From assembly GCA_964348455.1 (NCBI GenBank), contig CAYGCQ010000010.1, positions 1-40,096 of the forward strand: a stretch of 40,096 bases of DNA. Direction: 5' to 3'. The position numbers and the translations under genes are program-made. The stretch comes from UBA10133 sp964348455. Lineage in GTDB: Bacteria > Patescibacteriota > Microgenomatia > UBA1400 > MFAQ01. This document shows positions 7,367-15,251 of this stretch, one piece after another; position 1 is the stretch's first letter, and the number at the start of each line of letters is the position of its first letter. The notes under the pieces were generated by a model. It searched no databases, was not told the origin of the DNA, and was given only the letters and a program-made list of their open reading frames with translations.

Positions 7367-7585
7367 ATGTCCATAAACAAACTTTTTACTGAAGGACTTC
7401 CGAAAGCGGAATTGCATGTGCACATTGAAGGGACTTTCGAGCCCGAGATGGCCTTTGAGATGGCTAAGAGAAATGGATTTGAGCTTAAGTACAGTTCGGC
7501 AGAAGAGCTTAGGGAGGCATAAAGCTTCAATATCACTGATGAAGTTGAAGACTGGATTTGTATCCATGACCTCAAAATTGACTGA
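7367..7585 (+). pseudogene. Adenosine deaminase remnant (N-terminus with in-frame stop)
   Basis: The first 51 codons encode an unmistakable adenosine deaminase start: LPKAELHVHIEGT, with the metal-binding HxH pair, then a helix EMAFEMAKRNGFEL. Translation stops at TAA (7520-7522) where family members usually have Tyr (LREAY-F). The same frame continues as SFNITDEVEDW for 20 more codons to TGA at 7585. The remaining roughly 270 residues of the enzyme, including the other metal ligands and catalytic Glu, are missing. It is a decayed gene. The region otherwise only carries the promoter of the next gene. Confidence 0.8.
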
Positions 7586-7633
7586 GTGATGACGGACTCG
7601 CTTATCTTCTGTGTTATGGGGTATAATAGGCTA

Positions 7634-8392
7634 ATGATAAGTGAAAAAAACAACATTGATCATGAAGAGCTTAGAATAACTCGAGAGCTAGAGCTTGTGA
7701 ATGATTTGGTAGAATCTGAGAATTTATTGGAACTATCTCGTCTATTAGAAATAGACCTGGCTGACTTGGAGCTGTCTTTAAAGTGCGTTGGAAGAGGACG
7801 GAGGAAGGCAGGCTCGAACCCCGACATCACACCTCAAACACATTTTTCCCATATGGCGAGAGTGGCCATGATGGTCAAGCAGTATTTTCCTGATGATATC
7901 GTTGGTCGCAGACTAGCTGTGCTTCATGATGCAAAAGAAGAAGCGACTATGGGCATGGAAAAATTGTATCTGGAGTCTGATTTATCTCCCCTTATAGACA
8001 TGATGACCGAAGAAATGCCAACTGAAGATGAGATTGATTTTATGAAATCGGTTATACCAGCAGGTTTCGATCCAATATATTTTTCTAAATATAAAACCTT
8101 CATCGGCAAACTACACACTGATTGGCATATTTTTAAGTCGCTTGAATTGTGTGATAGGTTAGATGGAACATCAAGCTTAAGCTATTTACTAAATCCGAAA
8201 TATACTTCCAGATTAAAACTTAAAGCACTTGAAAGCTTGGGCCGAATCTGGGCAACTATTGATCGTGATAGTGGGGACATTGTTGTTGAAAAAATTAAGA
8301 ATAACTGTCGTACTTGGTTTGATATTTTTGGAGTTACAGAAAATGAAGTAGAAGTGATTTCTGGTTTTTTTGTAGACGAGCATAGTGCTTGA
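7634..8392 (+). CDS. HD-domain hydrolase
   Basis: This 252-residue protein has an HD-type metal-dependent phosphohydrolase core: H70 or H73 (QTHFSHMARV), the HD pair H98-D99 (AVLHDAKEEA) and an Asp-containing helix (LELCDRLDG, D174/D177). The LHDxxEE and CDRLD pattern resembles the hydrolase half of RelA/SpoT and related nucleotidases. There is no synthetase or TGS domain. The substrate is probably a nucleotide but cannot be told. The ATG at 7634 is chosen over the upstream ATG at 7586 because TATAAT (7622-7627) ends 6 nt before it. Confidence 0.75.
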   Translation: MISEKNNIDHEELRITRELELVNDLVESENLLELSRLLEIDLADLELSLKCVGRGRRKAGSNPDITPQTHFSHMARVAMMVKQYFPDDIVGRRLAVLHDAKEEATMGMEKLYLESDLSPLIDMMTEEMPTEDEIDFMKSVIPAGFDPIYFSKYKTFIGKLHTDWHIFKSLELCDRLDGTSSLSYLLNPKYTSRLKLKALESLGRIWATIDRDSGDIVVEKIKNNCRTWFDIFGVTENEVEVISGFFVDEHSA

Positions 8393-8436
8393 ATCAGACT
8401 ATAGAAAAATAAGGGTAATCATGCTGGGTGTTTTCC

Positions 8437-9216
8437 CTAGATTAAACCAATAAGAAGAGTTAGCGCTGCGAACACACCAATTCGGTACCAACCAAAGTTT
8501 TCCAATGAATTAGACTGGAGAAATTTGATTAGCCATCGGACCACTATGATAGCTGAGAGAAAGGCTGCCATGGTACCAACCAGTAAAAGAAAGATGTTCC
8601 CAGAATTATTCACCAGTACAGATCTCATTTTAAATAAGTCTAGAGCGCTAGCCGCAAAGATGGTAGGGATAGCCAGAAGGAAAGAGTATCTGGCTGCTTC
8701 TTCACGTCTCACTTTCAAAAACATTAAACCTAAAATAACGGCTCCTGCCCTTGAGACACCAGGGATGACTGCTAATGCCTGTATTAACCCAACTATGACT
8801 GCGTCCTTGTAAGAAAGTAACTCGAGACCTTTTTTGTTCTGCTTGTGTGAGCCAAATCTCTCATAAAGAATAAAAATAAAACCGACCAGCAGAAAGACGA
8901 TAAGCTGCAACAAATTGCTGTTAAAGAAATAATCTTTAATGACCTTGTAAAAAAGAAATCCGACAACGGCAGTTGGAACAAAAGAGGCTGCAACTTTTAG
9001 CATCAATTTCCTATCGGTAAGTATTGTTTTGAAGTACAGAAAAACAACCGCAGCGACGGCGCCAGCTTGAATAAAAACTTCAAATAATGCTGTGAAGTCA
9101 GTTGGAACAATGTTAAAAATCCTAGCAGACCAAATAAGGTGAAACGTTGACGATATGGGTAGGAACTCCGTAACCCCTTCGATGATGCCAAGTAAAATAG
9201 CTTGCAAGAAATTCAT
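8437..9216 (-). CDS. uppP: Undecaprenyl-diphosphate phosphatase (BacA/UppP)
   Basis: This integral membrane enzyme removes a phosphate from undecaprenyl diphosphate to recycle the lipid carrier of cell-wall synthesis. The 259-residue protein shows the first family motif GIIEGVTEFLPISSTFHL near the N-terminus and the second, PGVSRAG, near residue 155. In the second the usual Ser after Arg is Ala and the following Thr is Val. About eight membrane helices are predicted. ATG 9216 is preferred to GTG 9231 because the family begins directly with the hydrophobic FLQAILLGIIEG segment. It is transcribed divergently from the DUF2177 gene across 58 bp. Confidence 0.92.
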   Translation of the reverse strand: MNFLQAILLGIIEGVTEFLPISSTFHLIWSARIFNIVPTDFTALFEVFIQAGAVAAVVFLYFKTILTDRKLMLKVAASFVPTAVVGFLFYKVIKDYFFNSNLLQLIVFLLVGFIFILYERFGSHKQNKKGLELLSYKDAVIVGLIQALAVIPGVSRAGAVILGLMFLKVRREEAARYSFLLAIPTIFAASALDLFKMRSVLVNNSGNIFLLLVGTMAAFLSAIIVVRWLIKFLQSNSLENFGWYRIGVFAALTLLIGLI

Positions 9217-9274
9217 AAGTAATGGTAGCACCGCAGCACAAAAATTTGTTGCATTGCTTTGGTATATTTATAGT

Positions 9275-9673
9275 ATGGAGTTTATAAAAATATACTTAGT
9301 AAGTCTAACAATTTTCCTTGGAATAGACGCTGTCTGGCTTACAACGATAGCAAAGAGTTTTTATGCAAAACATCTTGGCTACTTGATGGCTGATAAACCA
9401 AATCTAACAGCGGCTCTTATCTTTTACTTGATCAATATGTTAGGAATTGTAGTTCTGGTGATAATGCCATCTTTGCATGAAAAAACTTTTTACAGGATGG
9501 CTTTGCTATCTGCTTTATACGGACTTTGTACCTATGCAACATATGATTTGACTAACATGGCAACAATAAAAAATTGGCCAACTATAGTGACAGTGGTTGA
9601 TTTGATTTGGGGAGTAACAATATCGACAGTTGTTGGGGTTTTGACTTTCCTGGTGGTAAAAAGATTCTTTTAA
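9275..9673 (+). CDS. DUF2177 family membrane protein
   Basis: This 132-residue protein has four membrane helices. Conserved features seen are LGIDAVWL near the start, the YGLCTYATYDLTNMATIKNWP stretch near residues 88-108, and DLIWG near 115, all typical of DUF2177. Function unknown. The ATG at 9275 has TATATT ending 6 nt upstream. The longer open frame from 9155 runs through uppP and is discarded. Confidence 0.85.
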   Translation: MEFIKIYLVSLTIFLGIDAVWLTTIAKSFYAKHLGYLMADKPNLTAALIFYLINMLGIVVLVIMPSLHEKTFYRMALLSALYGLCTYATYDLTNMATIKNWPTIVTVVDLIWGVTISTVVGVLTFLVVKRFF

Positions 9674-10444
9674 TTAGCCTTTTGGGAACCAAGGAATAAA
9701 AATGCTGGTTTTTTTCTTGTATTCCTCAAACTCCGGACGTCCGGCGTATTTTTCTTCAAGTAAGGGTATACCCGAAACGAATAAAATCATGGCGGTAATG
9801 GTGAGTGGGCTGATTACAGCAAGCCAGCCAAAAGGCAAAGATAGAGCGATCACAAATAACCCCCACCACTGAGTTACCTCACCAAAATAGTTTGGATGCC
9901 TAGAATATCTCCATAAGCCAGTCTGCATAACATGACCTTTGTTTTCCGGGGAGACTACGAACTCTGAAAGCTGATGATCAGCAACCGACTCAATAATAAA
10001 TCCAAGTGCCCAGATAAAAACTCCTACATAGACTGACATGCTGAGTGGCAACCCCCTTGATACGGATGCAACGGCAGCTGAGAAACAGATAAGAAACATA
10101 ATAATGCCCTGAAGAACAAAGACCTGAAGAAATGATCTGAGAATAACAGACTTCCCCCACTCTTGACGCCACTTTAGATAACGAGAATCTTCACCTCTAG
10201 AAATTAGTCGTTTACCGATATGTAAAGCCAGTCTAGTCCCCCAAATACCAGTCAACACGGTAATGATGCCTAAATGATCAAGCATAACCGACCACCTAAG
10301 AAAAAGTACTAGGGCTACAAGAATAAATCCCAGACCCCAAGCAAAGTCTGCAACATCATTTCTCTTGAGTATTAGAGAAACTAAAAACCAAAGAGCCATA
10401 TAGGCTTGAATCAAAAGGAAAACAAATATTAGCTGTGAAAGCAT
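9674..10444 (-). CDS. DUF1295 / isoprenylcysteine-methyltransferase-like membrane enzyme
   Basis: This 256-residue protein has about six membrane helices. It carries the C-terminal signature of the steroid 5-alpha-reductase / ICMT superfamily (DUF1295): GLWRYSRHPNYFGE near 180-193, then PLLEEKYAGRPEFEEYKKKTSIFIPW at the end. The superfamily uses NADPH or SAM on lipophilic substrates. The substrate here is unknown. It ends one base past the convergent DUF2177 gene and follows the M50-like gene by 16 bp on the same strand, so the two may be cotranscribed. Confidence 0.85.
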   Translation of the reverse strand: MLSQLIFVFLLIQAYMALWFLVSLILKRNDVADFAWGLGFILVALVLFLRWSVMLDHLGIITVLTGIWGTRLALHIGKRLISRGEDSRYLKWRQEWGKSVILRSFLQVFVLQGIIMFLICFSAAVASVSRGLPLSMSVYVGVFIWALGFIIESVADHQLSEFVVSPENKGHVMQTGLWRYSRHPNYFGEVTQWWGLFVIALSLPFGWLAVISPLTITAMILFVSGIPLLEEKYAGRPEFEEYKKKTSIFIPWFPKG

Positions 10445-10460
10445 TTTCTTTAATATGCAA

Positions 10461-11150
10461 TTAATATTTTCGTCTAAAAGATTTATTTAAGACAAAGAAG
10501 ATCGAAATGATTATCAAATTGATGATGACACTTATTAGAATGGTCGCGCTGACCGTGTCCATTAGCGCAACAATATCGGGGTTCGGTTTAAAAAATACTT
10601 GGAATCCTAGTGTCCAAAAGATTATAAGGATGACTCCTGAAATTATCACTAAAGGAATTGTTTGTTTGATATCTGACCAGCTTGGAAAAAAAGAATTGGT
10701 AATAGTAAAAAATAAATAGCCCAAAAGAAAAACAGGTAGATATTGGGCAAGATCATAATTAGTTCGTATCAATTGCGCCAACCAAGACATAAGAACTATG
10801 CCAACCAAAAATGGAGCAGTGCCGACTAAAAAGCCCTGAAGAGGGTTTAAGCGCTGTGTCTGAACATAACCAAGAGTGACATTTTTGCCAGAATTTTCAT
10901 CTTCCCAATCTTCTTCAAGATATTCAGGAAATATTTCTATTTTCCCGGTACGGGCTCCTGTGAGGATGGCAAAGAAGAAGTGAGATAGCTCATGAATGAC
11001 TGTACCCGGTAAAAAAACTACACTCCAAACTACTATTAAAGCTTTGTGGCCACCACCAAATCTCCCAATTAACCTGCTCATCTCCAGAGTCAACCATTTT
11101 TTTGATGCAAATAATAAAAGTAGGCTGAATGGAACTAAAAGAAGATTCAT
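10461..11150 (-). CDS. M50-like membrane zinc metallopeptidase
   Basis: The 229-residue membrane protein has a zinc-protease motif HELSH (H53-H57) inside a hydrophobic helix. FFFAILTGARTGKIEIFPE follows, and PLQGFLVGTAPFLVG lies near residue 110. This fits site-2-type or related membrane metallopeptidases. The classical downstream NPDG motif is not obvious, so assignment to a particular M50 subgroup is open. ATG 11150 is preferred over 11204 because TATACT ends 6 nt before it. The longer start would overlap the divergent promoter. The C-terminus has two or three more helices. Confidence 0.75.
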   Translation of the reverse strand: MNLLLVPFSLLLLFASKKWLTLEMSRLIGRFGGGHKALIVVWSVVFLPGTVIHELSHFFFAILTGARTGKIEIFPEYLEEDWEDENSGKNVTLGYVQTQRLNPLQGFLVGTAPFLVGIVLMSWLAQLIRTNYDLAQYLPVFLLGYLFFTITNSFFPSWSDIKQTIPLVIISGVILIIFWTLGFQVFFKPNPDIVALMDTVSATILISVIINLIIISIFFVLNKSFRRKY

Positions 11151-11172
11151 AATAATAGTATAAAGCCAAAAA

Positions 11173-11200
11173 TTGTGTATTATTAATGTATATGTATAAT
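11173..11200 (+). promoter_or_regulatory. Promoter of DUF5652 gene
   Basis: TTGTGT (11173-11178), a 16-bp spacer and TATAAT (11195-11200) predict transcription from about 11207, 9 nt before the ATG at 11216. This argues against the upstream ATGs at 11186 and 11192. Confidence 0.5.
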
Positions 11201-11215
11201 TCACCCCTTTTCCTC

Positions 11216-11467
11216 ATGACTCCGGGAGTTAAGCCCTTTCTCTTTATCTTGGCTTTAGTGGATTTAATCTTGAAAGGCATTGCTCTTTATAAAAGTGCCA
11301 GAAGAGAGCAGACTATTTGGTTTGTAGCACTACTATTGGTAAATAGTTTGGGGATTTTGCCAATAATTTATCTAGTTCTTCAAAAAGATATCGCATTCGT
11401 TGGATCATCTAAGTCATCGTTAAAGCCAACAGCCAAAAAAAGATCTTCCAAGAAATCGAGTAGATAA
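11216..11467 (+). CDS. DUF5652 family small membrane protein
   Basis: The 83-residue protein has two membrane helices separated by a short charged loop (KSARREQTIWF). The pattern LALVDLILKGIALYKSAR, then WFVALLLVNSLGILPIIYL is that of DUF5652, a family common in Patescibacteria. The C-terminal tail is basic (KRSSKKSSR). Function unknown. The start is chosen from the promoter position. It is convergent with the ABC exporter gene. Confidence 0.85.
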   Translation: MTPGVKPFLFILALVDLILKGIALYKSARREQTIWFVALLLVNSLGILPIIYLVLQKDIAFVGSSKSSLKPTAKKRSSKKSSR

Positions 11468-11472
11468 AAGAA

Positions 11473-11493
11473 TCGCCGGTGATTAGCCGGCGA
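11473..11493. terminator. Bidirectional terminator between convergent genes
   Basis: The hairpin TCGCCGG-TGATTAG-CCGGCGA has seven base pairs. Read on the minus strand it is followed by TTCTTTTATC just after the ABC exporter stop. On the plus strand it follows the DUF5652 stop but has a weaker T tract. Confidence 0.7.
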
Positions 11494-11503
11494 AAATGTT
11501 ATC

Positions 11504-13240
11504 TTAGTGTGTTTGTAGATCTACCATCTGCGAGTAGAGACCATTGTTTTCCATTAAACTCTCGTGAGTACCCTCTTCAATTTTTTCCCCGTTATCCATG
11601 ACAACTATCTTGTCGGCTAATCCCCAGACTGTAGAAAGCCTATGAGCAATAACGATGGCTGTCTTTCCTGTAAGGATAGTTTTCATATTTGTTTGGATTT
11701 CACTTTCTGTAATTGCATCAACAGCACTAGTGGCCTCATCCAGTATAAGAATTGGACGATCGGCTAGAATGGCCCGTGCCAATGCTATCCGCTGTTTTTG
11801 ACCACCAGATAGCCTCATACCTCTTTCACCAACTTCGGTGGTATAACCATCCTTCAGATTAGAAACAAAACTGTCTATACCAGCTAGCTTAGCTGCCATA
11901 ATGATCTCTTCATCAGAGGATTCAGGGTTTGGAAATGCTATGTTGTATTTGATTGTTTCGTCAAAAATATAGACATCATCTCCTTGTGGTACATAGGAGA
12001 ATTGCTCGAGAAGTTGGCGGGTATCCCAGTCTTTGATATCTATTCCTCCGATAGTGATACTACCCTGCTGACAGTTCGCCAACTTTGTCACTATTTTTCT
12101 AATAGTAGTTTTTCCAGCTCCAGAAGGTCCAACAAGTGCAACGATATTCCCCGGCTCTACCTCTAGATTAAAGTTATGTAGTGCTCCTTCTTCTTTGGTG
12201 TAATCTCCATCGTATGAAAAACAAACATTTTTGATACTAATACTAAGAGGTTTGGTTGGAACTATTTGAAGAGTTCCTGTTTCTACCGGCTCTACTTCAT
12301 TTAGTAGATTTGCCAGTCTTTCGGCTCCTTCACTATTTTCTGCAGCACGGTCCAAAAGCCTGACGAATCTCCAGAAACTAGCAAATAGTCTTTCAACAAG
12401 AACACTTACAAATATTAAACTAGCTATAGTTATTGATCCTTGTAATAACTGTGTGATCCAAACTGCAAGAATAATTCTCCTGGCAACAGTTAATATCCTG
12501 ATGCGCCAACGATTGTATTTAAAGATTCCTAATCGATGCTCACTCATAGCTTCAGCGACGATACCATCATGAATTCTAACCTGATCGTCAATTAAACGAT
12601 TCTGTTGTCCAAACATTAGATTTGTCTCTACCGACTGAACAGAAGCAATTGACTTGTTCCATTCTTCTTCATAAAAATCCTGGCGCTTGGCACGAAATGG
12701 CTTTTTTTCCCGATTTCCCTTGATGGTAAGCCATGCAAACAGAATAAAGGTAATAGCTGTAATTAGACTTACCCAAGGACTCAAAAATAACAAAGGGATC
12801 AGGCTAACTACAATTTGGATAACCATTGGGATGAATTCCCAACTCATGACATCAACAATGTCTAATGTCTTCCAGACACCATCACCAACCTTACCAACGA
12901 GCGTCCCTGAGTTGTGTTTGTGATGCCAGGGGATACTCATCTTTAGAAACTTTTGGATAGCTGAGAGCTTAAGAAATCGAAAAATTGGATGACTATGCTT
13001 GGCTATAATATGCCAATCAAAAGTGTTGTCCAATCTCATGTTGAGCTCATCAAAGATTAATAAACCAACTATTAAGTAGACCCATATCACTGTAGGCACA
13101 CCAAGATCAAATATGGTTACAACTAGGCTGATTACATAGCTTGCTCCCAATTGAACTATTTCATAGAGAACGGCTAGAGCTATAAACAAATAAAACGTAC
13201 GATGAAATGGCTTAAGTAATACCCATATCTTCTTGAACAT
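11504..13240 (-). CDS. ABC exporter (fused permease and ATPase)
   Basis: This 578-residue half-transporter has an N-terminal six-helix type-I exporter domain (about 1-310). The C-terminal nucleotide-binding domain has Walker A GPSGAGKTT, Q-loop YVPQGDD, signature LSGGQKQ, Walker B ILILDEAT and H-loop AHRLST. It probably works as a homodimer exporting a lipid, drug or peptide. ATG 13240 has GGAGG four bases upstream, while the in-frame ATG at 13279 has none. It is one of few genes here with a real leader: promoter, 25-codon ORF and intrinsic terminator lie upstream, suggesting attenuation. Confidence 0.9.
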   Translation of the reverse strand: MFKKIWVLLKPFHRTFYLFIALAVLYEIVQLGASYVISLVVTIFDLGVPTVIWVYLIVGLLIFDELNMRLDNTFDWHIIAKHSHPIFRFLKLSAIQKFLKMSIPWHHKHNSGTLVGKVGDGVWKTLDIVDVMSWEFIPMVIQIVVSLIPLLFLSPWVSLITAITFILFAWLTIKGNREKKPFRAKRQDFYEEEWNKSIASVQSVETNLMFGQQNRLIDDQVRIHDGIVAEAMSEHRLGIFKYNRWRIRILTVARRIILAVWITQLLQGSITIASLIFVSVLVERLFASFWRFVRLLDRAAENSEGAERLANLLNEVEPVETGTLQIVPTKPLSISIKNVCFSYDGDYTKEEGALHNFNLEVEPGNIVALVGPSGAGKTTIRKIVTKLANCQQGSITIGGIDIKDWDTRQLLEQFSYVPQGDDVYIFDETIKYNIAFPNPESSDEEIIMAAKLAGIDSFVSNLKDGYTTEVGERGMRLSGGQKQRIALARAILADRPILILDEATSAVDAITESEIQTNMKTILTGKTAIVIAHRLSTVWGLADKIVVMDNGEKIEEGTHESLMENNGLYSQMVDLQTH

Positions 13241-13305
13241 GAATCCTCCATATAAAATTAATGTGCTCGTTTCTTCCATGCCTTTGTCAGGCTCAGGACA
13301 AACAA

Positions 13306-13330
13306 AAACGCCGCGTATACCGCGGCGTTT
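13306..13330 (-). terminator. Leader terminator (attenuator) upstream of ABC exporter
   Basis: A 10-bp stem (AAACGCCGCG at 13306-13315 with CGCGGCGTTT at 13321-13330, loop of 5) is followed on the minus strand by a T-rich tract (TTTTTGTTTG). It lies 66 nt before the exporter start and 22 nt after the leader ORF, in the right place to stop transcription before the exporter unless conditions change. Confidence 0.75.
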
Positions 13331-13351
13331 GAGTAAATTTATTTTTTCTAT

Positions 13352-13429
13352 TTAAGGATTAATATACGCAAAAACCGAGGCACAATTAAGGCCACGAAGT
13401 GGTTTTATCTTTACTATTCTGTATTTCAT
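13352..13429 (-). CDS. 25-aa leader peptide ORF before ABC exporter
   Basis: The ORF reads ATG to TAA and encodes 25 residues beginning MKYRIVKIKPLRG and ending SVFAYINP. It lies about 22 nt after a predicted transcription start. Its RNA can fold: AAAACC pairs with GGTTTT around a CCAC-TTC-GTGG hairpin and a GGC...GCC helix. A TTGCC...GGCAA helix sits just before the start codon. It ends 22 nt before the terminator hairpin. The layout resembles leader-peptide attenuators of drug exporters (for example bmrB before bmrCD in Bacillus). A secreted peptide exported by the neighbour is an alternative. Confidence 0.5.
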   Translation of the reverse strand: MKYRIVKIKPLRGLNCASVFAYINP

Positions 13430-13457
13430 TTTTTTTGCCTAAAATACGGCAATTAGG

Positions 13458-13487
13458 ATGATATCACATTGTTATAGGGCATGTCAA
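13458..13487 (-). promoter_or_regulatory. Promoter of leader ORF and ABC exporter
   Basis: On the minus strand a consensus TTGACA (13482-13487) is followed by an 18-bp spacer and TATCAT (13458-13463). Transcription would start near 13451 and read the leader ORF, the terminator hairpin and then the exporter. Confidence 0.65.
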
Positions 13488-13526
13488 CTACCAATATATC
13501 TTTGAAAAAGTAATATAATTTTATCT

Positions 13527-13775
13527 ATGGCTATAAACAACATCACTATAAATATCAGTGCAGCTTCGATTCAGCAGTTTTTTGCTGATATTTTTTCTAG
13601 ACTTTCTCAGTTGGATGCCGGAGGCGTAGCAATGGTGCTATTAGCAATTATTCTTCCACCAATAGCTGTTCTTCTGAAGGTGGGAGTAACTACTCAGTTT
13701 TGGGTAAATATATTACTGACCATACTTGGGGTTGTACCTGGGCAAATTCATGCCCTCTGGATTGTCTTGTACTAG
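13527..13775 (+). CDS. Pmp3/YqaE family small membrane protein
   Basis: The 82-residue protein has two membrane helices with the family signature LLAIILPPIAVLLKVG, then NILLTILGVVPGQIHALWIV (about 37-80). The N-terminal 35 residues are an extra polar extension compared with the usual 52-60-residue Pmp3 proteins. Relatives affect membrane potential and salt stress in fungi and plants. The bacterial role is unknown. TATAAT (13514-13519) ends 7 nt before the ATG. Confidence 0.88.
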   Translation: MAINNITINISAASIQQFFADIFSRLSQLDAGGVAMVLLAIILPPIAVLLKVGVTTQFWVNILLTILGVVPGQIHALWIVLY

Positions 13776-13829
13776 ATATTCATGTAATAAACCATACCAA
13801 TTCGCGTTTGGATTTGATATATTTATAGC

Positions 13830-15209
13830 ATGAGCCTAGAAGCTTATTTTAAAAAAAGAAGGTTTGAGAAAACACCGGAGCCGAAGGCTAAACCGAGAAA
13901 GAATGGTAACAATAATTCAGAAATATTTGTGGTTCAGAAACATAAAGCTTCTCATCTGCATTATGATTTTCGATTGGAGCGTGAGGGTGTGTTGAAAAGT
14001 TGGGCTGTACCCAAGGGACTGTCGATGGATTCAAGTGATAAACGATTGGCTGTAGAAGTTGAAGATCATCCTCTGGAGTATGCCAAGTTTCATGGAAAAA
14101 TTCCAGAGGGTAATTATGGTGCCGGAACCGTAGAGATTTGGGATAAGGGTAAGTATCAGACAAAGTTTCGAGATGAGGATATGTGGGAGTTTAATCTAGA
14201 AGGTAAAAAGTTGAAGGGAATGTTTACTTTAGTGAGATTGAAAGACAGGGGGCGAGTAGTGAATAAAAAGAATGAGGGAAAAAATTGGCTGTTGATTAAA
14301 AAGAAGGAAGCTGAAACCGAGGAGATAATAAGAGTGGGGAATCAAAAAATTACTTTGTCAAACAAAAATAAAGTTTTTTGGCCAAAAGAAGGATATACCA
14401 AGGGCGACTTGATTGAATATTACCGAAAAATTTCTCCAATACTTCTCCCCTACCTCAAGGATAGGCCGGAGTCACTTCTGAGATATCCGGATGGAATAAA
14501 TGGAGAAAAGTTCTATCACAAGGACATGAAGATGGCACCAAAGTGGGTGACAAAAAAAATTATAAGAAGTGAAGAAAATAAAAAGGTTCACTATCTTCTG
14601 TGTCAGAATGAGGCCACCCTAGTCTATATGGTTAATCTCGGATGTATTGACATAAACCCCTGGAACAGTCGCTTGGGACAGTTAGACCGTCCTGATTATT
14701 TGATAATTGACCTAGATCCGGAAAAAACTCTGTTTAAAAATGTGGTAAAGACTGCACTTGTGGTGCATAAAGTAATGGATATGGCCGGCATTCCGAATTA
14801 CCCAAAAACCTCAGGTGCGTCGGGAATGCATATCTACAGTCCACTCGGGGCAAAGTACGACTATGAACAGGTGAGAGAGTTGGCTAAGATAATTGCAAAA
14901 AGGGTGAATGAAAAGTTACCCGTGATTACCAGTGTCGAAAGACACCCCTCTGAGAGGAAAGGGAAAGTTTACCTAGATTGGATTCAGAACTCTCGTGGGC
15001 AGACACTAGCGACCCCATACTCGGTCAGAGCTAGACCTGGGGCAACAGTGTCAACCCCCTTAGAGTGGAAAGAGGTAAGCGAGAAGTTAAACCCAAAGGA
15101 TTTCACTATCAAGAATATCTTCCAAAGACTGGAAGCAAAAGGTGACATGTTCTCACCTGTCCTTGGTAAAGGGTTTGATTTGAGGCTGGCGCTCAAAAAA
15201 CTGGCTTAA
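13830..15209 (+). CDS. ligD: LigD-type phosphoesterase-polymerase lacking a ligase domain
   Basis: This 459-residue protein has two of the three LigD domains. Residues about 32-155 are the 3'-phosphoesterase (SHLHYDFRLE with H42, H44, D46 and R48; EDHPLEY with H78). Residues about 165-450 are the primase-polymerase (FWPKEGYTKGDLIEYY, LIIDLDP with D292 and D294, SGASGMHIY, YLDWIQNSRGQT). In nonhomologous end joining LigD trims 3' ends and adds nucleotides at Ku-bound breaks. The ATP-dependent ligase domain is absent, and neither Ku nor a separate ligase lies in this window. TATATT ends 6 nt before the ATG. Confidence 0.9.
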   Translation: MSLEAYFKKRRFEKTPEPKAKPRKNGNNNSEIFVVQKHKASHLHYDFRLEREGVLKSWAVPKGLSMDSSDKRLAVEVEDHPLEYAKFHGKIPEGNYGAGTVEIWDKGKYQTKFRDEDMWEFNLEGKKLKGMFTLVRLKDRGRVVNKKNEGKNWLLIKKKEAETEEIIRVGNQKITLSNKNKVFWPKEGYTKGDLIEYYRKISPILLPYLKDRPESLLRYPDGINGEKFYHKDMKMAPKWVTKKIIRSEENKKVHYLLCQNEATLVYMVNLGCIDINPWNSRLGQLDRPDYLIIDLDPEKTLFKNVVKTALVVHKVMDMAGIPNYPKTSGASGMHIYSPLGAKYDYEQVRELAKIIAKRVNEKLPVITSVERHPSERKGKVYLDWIQNSRGQTLATPYSVRARPGATVSTPLEWKEVSEKLNPKDFTIKNIFQRLEAKGDMFSPVLGKGFDLRLALKKLA

Positions 15210-15227
15210 TGGTAGAATATCCCATAG

Positions 15228-15251
15228 ATGAACCTTAAAAGGAGGTCGTGA
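15228..15251 (+). other. Seven-codon upstream ORF with embedded Shine-Dalgarno
   Basis: A TAGAAT box at 15213-15218 precedes an ATG at 15228. That ATG opens a 7-codon frame ending in TGA, whose last base is the first base of the next gene's ATG (TGATG at 15249-15253). The strong AAAGGAGGT for the next gene lies inside it, so the two would be translationally coupled. Confidence 0.4.

Noticed and set aside
7301..7656. Two minus-strand ORFs of 88 and 106 aa
   Set aside because: They are antisense to the adenosine deaminase remnant and rich in Ser/Leu runs typical of shadow frames.
11504..13429. Bacteriocin biosynthesis cluster (peptide, exporter, CPBP protease)
   Set aside because: The CPBP gene is 10 kb away, the exporter lacks a peptidase domain, and no modification enzyme is present, so attenuation explains the small ORF better.
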